The position numbers and the translations under genes are program-made. Positions 1-6,105 of a stretch of DNA of 36,522 bases are shown here, piece after piece. The notes under the pieces were generated by a model, which did not search any database, was not told the origin of the DNA, and saw only the letters and a program-made list of their open reading frames with translations. Every line of letters begins with the position of its first letter. The stretch's first letter is position 1. The DNA comes from an uncultured Clostridia bacterium (lineage in GTDB: Bacteria; Bacillota; Clostridia; TANB77; CAG-508): assembly GCA_948485625.1 (NCBI GenBank), contig CAOMRW010000015.1, positions 1-36,522 on the forward strand, in the 5' to 3' direction.

Positions 1-290
1 AATTAAAAGTTAATTTTCAAATTTCTTTATGACATTTTCAAAAGTTATTGACATACTTTTTTTAAAATTTTCATTATAAATTTTAAAATATACTTGAAAA
101 ATATATAAAATCAAAGTATAATAGATATTGTTAAATGAGCATTTATAGTTTAGCTAGATATAATATGGGCCTACAAAATGCACATACATAAACTTTTAAG
201 TATTGATATTTAGGAATTTTAAGAGATAGTATAAAGAGTTTTCCCCTGAAATTCCCCTTAAATATAAATTTCATATCAAAAGTTTTATAT
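1..290. other. AT-rich intergenic region upstream of tRNA-Arg
   Basis: No coding frame of note was seen. A weak promoter for the tRNA may lie at 203-232: TTGATA at 203-208, an 18-bp spacer, and TAGTAT at 227-232, about 58 bp before the tRNA. A TTGACA at 49-54 has no convincing -10 partner. Nothing else was recognised. Confidence 0.3.
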
Positions 291-367
291 GTACCCGTAG
301 TTTAGTTGGATAGAATGGCAGGCTACGAACTTGCAGATCGGGGGTTCGAATCCCTCCGGGTACACCA
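291..367 (+). tRNA. tRNA-Arg(ACG)
   Basis: The sequence folds as a cloverleaf. The acceptor strands are GTACCCG and CGGGTAC with discriminator A and an encoded CCA at 365-367. The anticodon loop CTACGAA (323-329) gives anticodon ACG, read as arginine CGN. The T arm has GGTTCGAATC. The 3' half from the anticodon loop onward (323-369) is repeated in decayed form at 3251-3297, and an integrase remnant lies just downstream. This tRNA therefore looks like the attachment site of a past integration. Confidence 0.95.
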
Positions 368-380
368 TTGCTTAAATGGT

Positions 381-418
381 AGTTCTCAAGCTAATTTGAG
401 AACTCTTTTCTTTTTTTG
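381..418 (+). terminator. Rho-independent terminator after tRNA-Arg
   Basis: A perfect 9-bp stem (381-389 with 396-404) and a 6-nt loop are followed by a T-rich tail. It lies 14 bp past the tRNA CCA end and so probably ends tRNA transcription. Confidence 0.75.
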
Positions 419-474
419 AGGCTTTTTCTTAAAAAAGTATCTTTTTACTTGTGTAGACTGATTTTCAACACTTT

Positions 475-666
475 TTATTTTCCCTGAAATTGTTTAAAAT
501 TTACTCTTTCAAATTCTTTTTTCTTTCGTTCTTCTGATACCTGTATGTAGTAAAAATCCGTAGTTTCAAATTTGGCATGTCCCATTAATTCTCGTAAAAC
601 ATCCTTATCCATACCCTTTTCACTCATTAAAGTTGCAAAAGAATGTCTAAATTCATAAATTGTCAT
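475..666 (-). pseudogene. Tyrosine recombinase/integrase, C-terminal remnant
   Basis: Only about 63 residues remain of what is normally a 300-400-residue integrase. The visible C-terminal catalytic boxes are FRHSFATLM (box II Arg-His), ELMGHA (the conserved GH) and DFYY holding the nucleophilic tyrosine. The N-terminal SAM-like domain and the first catalytic Arg are absent. The reading frame closes just upstream, at the 3' end of the AbiEii gene. The stub points at tRNA-Arg and ends 108 bp from it, where the integrase of a tRNA-targeted element usually sits. It cannot be active. I infer that most of the gene was deleted when the element decayed. Confidence 0.85.
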
Positions 667-689
667 GTGTTCGCCCTGTTTAAAAAAAT

Positions 690-1514
690 TTATTTAATAT
701 CTTTAATTTTATAAATTATATCAATTATTTCTTCAAATTTAATATTTTCAGTATATTTATGCTTTTTTGCATAATTTTTCCATAAGTCTTTGGTAAAGCT
801 ACTTTTACTAATCATAGAAATAGTACTTTCTATATCATTTAAATTTGTATTTCTTTTATTAAACGTTTTAGTTATTGCTTGTTTTAAATCTTCCTTTGAA
901 AATTCTTTATATGTAATTAAATAATATAAATCATAATAATCTTTCATTCTGCTATTTAAAATTCCTCTTGATATTACCGTTTGAAATTTTTCTGCAATTA
1001 TACTTTCTATATTATAAGTCGTTATTTGTAATTCTCTATCTTCAAATAGCATTTTATAATTATATTCTATTTCTCTTGGTGTGATTGTATCTCCTGTTGC
1101 TATATCAATACTTAAATTTACTTTTAAATTGTCAAACATCGCTATAATATTATATTTAAGTCCTCCATATTCATCTTCTACTCTTATTGGCTCTGAGTTT
1201 GTTATTTGAAATTTTACATTATCTTGAATATTTATATTTAATATTTCATTTAGGATTACATATAATTCTGCGTCTGTTAAATCAATACCTTTTACACATG
1301 TGTCCATATCCATAGTTGTTCTTGTATCAATTCCCATTATTGAAGATAGTAAAAGCCCACCTTTTAGTATAAAGTTATTTTTGTATTTTGAAACTGATAA
1401 TCTTTCTAAAATCCTTTCAAACATATAATTTTGCAATACCTCATTAGAAGTAATATTATATTTAGTAGCTAAATTTTTCGATTTAGCCATTAAACTTTGT
1501 GCATTTTTTATCAT
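690..1514 (-). CDS. abiEii: AbiEii-family nucleotidyltransferase toxin (type IV TA)
   Basis: This 274-residue protein matches the AbiEii/AbiGii nucleotidyltransferase toxin family in length and motif order. KGG is at 51-53 and the DxD metal motif (MDMD, Asp69 and Asp71) follows a TRTT stretch. Another acidic residue lies in SIDIATGD (about 137). The C-terminal family motif ends RMKDYYDLYYL (about 189-199). Family members transfer nucleotides, for some homologues onto tRNA acceptor ends, and stop growth; they have been found as phage-abortive systems. The gene overlaps the upstream antitoxin gene by 4 bp (ATGA), indicating translational coupling. It appears intact although the surrounding element is decayed, as expected for an addictive pair. 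Its actual target cannot be read from sequence. Confidence 0.9.
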   Translation of the reverse strand: MIKNAQSLMAKSKNLATKYNITSNEVLQNYMFERILERLSVSKYKNNFILKGGLLLSSIMGIDTRTTMDMDTCVKGIDLTDAELYVILNEILNINIQDNVKFQITNSEPIRVEDEYGGLKYNIIAMFDNLKVNLSIDIATGDTITPREIEYNYKMLFEDRELQITTYNIESIIAEKFQTVISRGILNSRMKDYYDLYYLITYKEFSKEDLKQAITKTFNKRNTNLNDIESTISMISKSSFTKDLWKNYAKKHKYTENIKFEEIIDIIYKIKDIK

Positions 1515-2095
1515 ATAATCGCCTCCATATAGTTCTTTATTTTTTTGTATATTTTCATTTTCTTTGCATATTCAAACATTTTATTAGCATTAAATTTTTT
1601 ACTTTTTATACAATTTCTTATAGCTTTATTAGCTGTTTCTATATCAATATTGGTTTTATTATTTATAATATCACATACTGTTCTTTCTAAATTATAGGCA
1701 TATACAGAATTACCAAATGGTGTAACTGCTTTTATTTTTCCTAAATTCAATATAGTTTCATTTACCCTATATAAATTAATTTGATCTTTATATGATGTTA
1801 GGTTAGTGCTTCTCTTAGTTGTAACATCCATTTTGAATGGAGTTCTTTCTGTCATGTTTTGAAAGTATAAAGCTGTGTTGTATGAAAATACAATATTTTT
1901 ATGTTTAAGTTGAAACAAATAATATTCATCATATACAAACTTATCTGTAGCATATACTCCATAATCTATTCTTTCTATATAGCCATTGTCTGTCATTTTC
2001 TTTAACATTGTTCTTGATATTCCTTTGTTTTCAGCATCCTTTGCAGTTATAATTCCATTATTTCTATTTATAATATTAATAAATTTCTCGTACAT
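1511..2095 (-). CDS. abiEi: AbiEi-family antitoxin and autorepressor
   Basis: This 194-residue protein is the antitoxin partner of AbiEii. The N-terminal 50 residues form a winged helix, with GIITAKDAENKGISRTMLKKM as the recognition part and GYIERIDYGVYA as the wing. This is the classic AbiEi N-terminal transcriptional regulator. The remainder (about 60-190) resembles the AbiEi C-terminal antitoxin region, including the TPFGNSVYAYNLERTVCDI segment. The start ATG at 2095 has an AGAAAGAGG ribosome site. A perfect inverted repeat at 2110-2154 lies just upstream and is the expected autoregulatory operator. In characterised type IV systems the antitoxin represses its own promoter and counters the toxin without binding it; that is applied here by family analogy. 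Confidence 0.9.
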   Translation of the reverse strand: MYEKFINIINRNNGIITAKDAENKGISRTMLKKMTDNGYIERIDYGVYATDKFVYDEYYLFQLKHKNIVFSYNTALYFQNMTERTPFKMDVTTKRSTNLTSYKDQINLYRVNETILNLGKIKAVTPFGNSVYAYNLERTVCDIINNKTNIDIETANKAIRNCIKSKKFNANKMFEYAKKMKIYKKIKNYMEAII

Positions 2096-2109
2096 AATAT
2101 ACCTCTTTC

Positions 2110-2154
2110 TTTACACTTTTACCACATTTTATCATTTTGTGGTAAAAGTGTAAA
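2110..2154. promoter_or_regulatory. Perfect inverted-repeat operator of the abiE operon
   Basis: Two 17-bp arms (2110-2126 and 2138-2154) are exact reverse complements around an 11-bp AT spacer. The arm core is TTTACACTTTTACCACA. It lies 15-59 bp upstream of the abiEi start, covering the probable promoter. AbiEi proteins are known to bind inverted repeats in their own promoters and repress them. There is no T-run and the site is upstream of the gene, so an operator is more likely than a terminator. Confidence 0.8.
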
Positions 2155-2169
2155 TATATTTTATGCAAT

Positions 2170-2683
2170 TTAATTAAAATTATACAACACACAAAATTTG
2201 TTTAGCTTTTTTATAGTACCAAGAACTCTATTAAAATAATTTTGCAATTCATATACCTACATATCATCATTCCAAAAATTTTTGTAATAGACATTTAGTA
2301 ACTCCTCATACTATTCAATTCTCATATTAAAGAAATCTATATTAGCATCTACAATATTTTTTTGTTTGAAAATATACATATATCAACCAATAAAAACCTT
2401 CAGCTAAAATATAATTTCTATATTTCTTAAATCTATATTTTTGTTGTTTCCATCTACAAGTAGGATGTTTCTTATTCATAATAGTAGCTACTTGTCTTAA
2501 ATCTTTATGAGTTATTTCTTTTGTGCCTTTTGTTTTTAATACTATCAAATTTAATTTGTATAACACTCTATCATATGGCATAAATTTTTTTTGATTCTGT
2601 TTGTGAATCTGTAACCATATTACCACCTTATCTATAATTTCAATTCTAATTCTTAATACTATCAGAGCATTAAGAAAGAGCAA
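2170..2683 (-). pseudogene. Decayed gene of unknown family
   Basis: A reading frame runs from 2683 to about 2342 and contains protein-like segments such as YDRVLYKLNLIVLK and FKKYRNYILAEGFYWL. Near 2355, in an A-rich run, coding sense moves to another frame and continues as KQKNIVDANIDFFNMRIE. It is then broken by a TAG, resumes as YEELLNVYYKNFWNDDM, meets a second TAG, and continues to a TAA at 2170-2172. One frameshift plus two in-frame stops mark it as dead. I do not recognise the family. By position it was cargo of the element between tRNA-Arg and the second tRNA 3' half. The 5' end is uncertain and may also be eroded. Confidence 0.6.
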
Positions 2684-3250
2684 GATTTAATTTTGCAATT
2701 GAATATTATGGCATTTTCTTTATGCCTAATGTTCACTAGCATTATCTGTTGGACTACAATTTGTTGTTTAGGGAAAATCTCTAAAATCTTTTTAGCTCGT
2801 TAGGGGAAAAATTTGGGGCTAATATTTTATAAAAAATGATTAGCTTTTTTAATAGATTCCTAAAAAACATAATCTTTTTTTAATTTTTTATTTCTATTTT
2901 TAAAGAAATTTTTTTACATGGTGTTATTATTTATTATTTTTCTTTATTATTATTTGTGTAAAAATTTTTAATATACTGTACTTCATATTTTAAATATCTA
3001 GTTGTTCATCTTATCTACTACTGAATTTTTCAACAGCTTTATTTCATTAATTGTATAATAAATTTTTTGGTGGAGAAAATATTTTTCCTTATCTTTTAAT
3101 AAAATATTGATATTAAGTTTTTCTTAAACTTATTTAAACCATATTAAATTTTCAAGAAATTCTTGCGATTTAGTAATATCAATACTTATAAAACATAACC
3201 CTAGAAAATTAAATTCTTTAAAAGTTGTTATTTTTTAATTGCTTGTTCAA
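2684..3250. other. Gene-free AT-rich stretch of the decayed element
   Basis: About 570 bp without a convincing reading frame on either strand. No RNA gene or repeat was recognised inside it. It ends at the tRNA 3'-half copy. Confidence 0.4.
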
Positions 3251-3297
3251 CTACGAACTTTCAGATTGGAGGTTCGAATCTTTCTAGTCACACCATT
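3251..3297 (+). repeat. Decayed copy of the tRNA-Arg 3' half (putative att site)
   Basis: Aligned without gaps to 323-369 of the tRNA-Arg region, 38 of 47 positions match, including the anticodon loop CTACGAA, GGTTCGAATC and the ACACCATT end. Six of the nine differences are C-to-T or G-to-A relative to the intact tRNA, as expected for neutral decay in an AT-biased genome. Similarity stops at the anticodon loop; the 5' half is absent. This is the segment that tRNA-targeted tyrosine integrases duplicate, so it is best read as the distal attachment site of a roughly 2.9-kb remnant. A fragment of a different tRNA-Arg is the alternative. Confidence 0.7.
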
Positions 3298-3431
3298 TGA
3301 TAAAAGATATAAATTAAACAATCAAAATAATGATTATCTCAGCAATTATCAACTTAATAATATGTAAATTAGTATAGTCAAAATTTGATTGTATTCTATA
3401 ATAATTTGTTTTCTTTAAACATATTTAAGAG

Positions 3432-3460
3432 TTGACATAAGTTAAAAATCATGTTAAAAT
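3432..3460 (+). promoter_or_regulatory. Sigma-A-type promoter of the surface protein gene
   Basis: TTGACA (3432-3437), a 17-bp spacer, and TAAAAT (3455-3460) lie 86 bp before the start codon at 3546. The leader contains a short stem (3478-3483 with 3489-3494, GTGTGT/ACACAC). No other function was recognised in it. Confidence 0.7.
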
Positions 3461-3545
3461 CACAACGTAATATAATTGTGTGTAAAAAACACACTAGGCA
3501 CATTGAAAAAAATATAAGTAAAGGAAAAAAAAGGAGAACCTCACT

Positions 3546-5963
3546 ATGACGAAAAAAACAAAAATACGGAGAAAATTTCTTGCATTTTTAACAGTATCAT
3601 CTATTATGTTTGGAAATTCAATAACGATGATACATGCAGAAGAAGTGACTACAAATGAAACCATAACTAACAATGAAGTATTTGACAACAGTTGTAATGT
3701 ATCTAATGATGAAACAGATACCACTAAAGAATCCTTAACCAGCTATGGATTAGCTAATGTCAGCGATACCTTAGTTGATGACGGATTAGCTGACGACGGA
3801 TCAGTTGATGACAGTGAGACCTTAGCTGATGAGGGATTAACTGATGATGAATTAGCTGATGACAGTGAGGCCTTAGATGATGAGGGATTAACTGATGAGA
3901 ATAAGACTTTAGCTGACAATGGATTATCTGATAACAGTGAATCTTTAGTCTGTGATGAGTCAAGTAACAGCAGTGAATCTGTACTTGATGTAGAATTATC
4001 AAATGGAGTTAAAGTAGATAATGCTATTGAAGTAATTAGTGCTAATGAAACTGTTGATAAAATTAATGTAGCTAAATCTATTGCTAAAGAGGCTTCTGAA
4101 AAAAAGGAACAGTTTACCACATCAGATGGGGTTGATGTTAAAGTTACTTTTAATGATTCAACTAAAACTCTGGAAGTGTTTTATGACATTACAGATAGTG
4201 CTGAAGGTGATGTTGTAATTGCATTATCTGAGCTCATTCCTTTTTTAGAAGAAAACTATCGTTATATTGGGTATGGTTTTGGAAATGGTGGTTCTTATGG
4301 ATTAAGCAACATTAATATTACTACTTCTAATGGTCATACCTACAAGTATAAAGATGGTAGTTTTATTTTAGAAACTGCGGATTTGAGTAATTCAGAGAAT
4401 CTTACAGATTTTATAGGTTTTGACGGACAAAGTTTGCCTGCAGAATTTATTGGTAATGTAGTCAAAGCGGAGCCTATACTAGAGCTATATAAGGGGGACT
4501 ATACGAAATCATCTTTAAAAGCATATCACTTAATAGATATTTATGACCGTTTAGAGAAAAAAGGATTTACTGGCGATAATGCTTTATCAAATTACTTGTT
4601 GGATTACTACAATAAGAAACTGGGTGGAACAACTTATTCATCAATAAATTCCCTATACAATGATCATCCAGAAGTATTGGTAACTGGTAATTGGAGAAAT
4701 CCAGGTATGTTGGAATCTGATAGTCTTAGTACCTTAATTACTGCTGAACAGTATAAGGATTTAGAACCAAAAATCAAAAATAATCCTTATGTTGTAGTAT
4801 GGGATTATAATGGCCAATATTATATTCAATATAAATGGCCAGATGAGGAACTTGCTGCATTTAGTTACGAATTCTTCTATGATAATGTTTTAAAACTTTA
4901 TTTTGGAACTGAGGAAAAGCTAAAGGAACTTTGTAATGGAAATGCCTCTAATCTAAAGGAAAACGACCTTAAAGATTATATGGATAGCTATGGTAATTCA
5001 GAAGGTCTTTGGGCAGAAGTAAACCAATATCTAAATGAGGCTACTAAATCTGGTTTAAGTAAGGAGGATCAAGCAAAACTTGCCATCTATATGGCTTTTG
5101 GGTTTAATGGTAACTATTTTGCAAATACGTACCAAGACTATAGATCTAGCTGGTATAATAGTATTACCTTAGAGCAAATCGATGGAGATATAACAATTAA
5201 CAAGGTAGATGAAAATGGTGACCTTATTACTTCCCCTACAACTTTCAATTTGTACTACTATACAATGGAAGTCGACCAAGAGGAAAGTAATAAATTAGTA
5301 ACATATTATTATGCTATTGATGAAAATGGTTTATCATATTTCACAACAGATGTAACAAAGGCTGCAGCATTAATTACAGAAAATGGCTCTCTTACTGTAA
5401 AATATCTTTTACCTGATTATAACTATTATTTGAAAGAGATAGTTGCACCAGAAGGATATGAATTAAATCCAGAAGAGATAGAACTTAAAATAACCTCTAA
5501 GGATACAGTAATTGCTTCAGTACAGAGTAAAAAAGTTACAGTTCCAGATGATTCAAAGGATGATCCAGATGAAGATTCGAAAGATGATTCAAATGAAAAT
5601 CCAGACGAAGATTCGAAAGATGATTCGAATGAAAATCCAGATGAAGATTTGAAAGATGATTCGAATGAAAATCCAGACAAAGATTCGGAAGATGATTCAA
5701 ATGAAAATCCAAATGAAGATTCCAAAGATGATTCGAATGAAGATTCAGGGGAAAATTCAGCAGGTAATTTAACTGAAACTCCTATTGATACTCCAAACTC
5801 TGTATCTGACTTACCAACAAATCAGGCTGTGGCAACATCAACAAACCAACTGGATGCTCCAAAAACTGGTGATAATAGTAATCTGATAATTTGGGTAATA
5901 ATATTTATCATAGCTGTAGTAACTATAGTAATTCTCTTGAAAAAAGAAGTTAAACATAATTAA
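3546..5963 (+). CDS. Sortase-anchored surface protein with SpaA/Cna-B domain and acidic repeats
   Basis: This 805-residue secreted cell-wall protein starts with a signal peptide (KKTKIRRK, a hydrophobic core, cleavage probably after MIHAEE). An Asp/Glu/Ser-rich, imperfectly repeated region follows (about 50-145). The middle (about 190-555) has no fold I recognise. About 560-675 looks like a prealbumin/SpaA (Cna-B-like) domain: it opens ITINKVDENGD and ends YYLKEIVAPEGYEL. A five-copy 12-residue acidic repeat comes next, then a sorting signal DAPKTGDN, a hydrophobic helix and KKEVKHN. The motif is APKTG rather than LPXTG, so a matching sortase elsewhere is expected. AAGGAG at 3531-3536 fixes the start. 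Codons look less AT-extreme than those of neighbours, which may mean transfer. Adhesion is an inference from the architecture. Confidence 0.88.
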   Translation: MTKKTKIRRKFLAFLTVSSIMFGNSITMIHAEEVTTNETITNNEVFDNSCNVSNDETDTTKESLTSYGLANVSDTLVDDGLADDGSVDDSETLADEGLTDDELADDSEALDDEGLTDENKTLADNGLSDNSESLVCDESSNSSESVLDVELSNGVKVDNAIEVISANETVDKINVAKSIAKEASEKKEQFTTSDGVDVKVTFNDSTKTLEVFYDITDSAEGDVVIALSELIPFLEENYRYIGYGFGNGGSYGLSNINITTSNGHTYKYKDGSFILETADLSNSENLTDFIGFDGQSLPAEFIGNVVKAEPILELYKGDYTKSSLKAYHLIDIYDRLEKKGFTGDNALSNYLLDYYNKKLGGTTYSSINSLYNDHPEVLVTGNWRNPGMLESDSLSTLITAEQYKDLEPKIKNNPYVVVWDYNGQYYIQYKWPDEELAAFSYEFFYDNVLKLYFGTEEKLKELCNGNASNLKENDLKDYMDSYGNSEGLWAEVNQYLNEATKSGLSKEDQAKLAIYMAFGFNGNYFANTYQDYRSSWYNSITLEQIDGDITINKVDENGDLITSPTTFNLYYYTMEVDQEESNKLVTYYYAIDENGLSYFTTDVTKAAALITENGSLTVKYLLPDYNYYLKEIVAPEGYELNPEEIELKITSKDTVIASVQSKKVTVPDDSKDDPDEDSKDDSNENPDEDSKDDSNENPDEDLKDDSNENPDKDSEDDSNENPNEDSKDDSNEDSGENSAGNLTETPIDTPNSVSDLPTNQAVATSTNQLDAPKTGDNSNLIIWVIIFIIAVVTIVILLKKEVKHN
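5574..5753 (+). repeat. Five 36-bp in-frame tandem repeats
   Basis: Five 36-bp units each encode a variant of DSKDDSNENPDE, with slightly changed last copies. They form the acidic wall-spanning spacer of the surface protein. Such repeats change copy number easily by slippage, so the length may vary between strains. Confidence 0.85.
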
Positions 5964-6050
5964 AAATTTAACTACTTTATTCTAAACTTATATTTTTATT
6001 TAGGGAAATATAGTATTAACCTAAAAAATAGGCTATAAAAAAGTCGCAAA

Positions 6051-6096
6051 GAAAAATGAGATTTCAGTTATAATTTTAACTAAAATCTCATTTTTC
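6051..6096. terminator. Bidirectional terminator between convergent genes
   Basis: Perfect 14-bp arms (6051-6064 and 6083-6096) enclose a further 5-bp stem (6066-6070 with 6077-6081). A and T runs at the two ends let it serve both the surface protein gene and the minus-strand deaminase-like gene. Confidence 0.85.
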
Positions 6097-6105
6097 AATT
6101 TTTAT

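Noticed and set aside
3743..4120. Open frames antisense to the surface protein gene
   Set aside because: They mirror the low-complexity acidic repeats on the other strand, have no ribosome site, and the sense frame has a signal peptide and sorting signal.
5574..5753. Regular 36-bp repeats as a possible CRISPR array
   Set aside because: The units are contiguous without spacers, are in frame and encode a peptide repeat of a wall protein.
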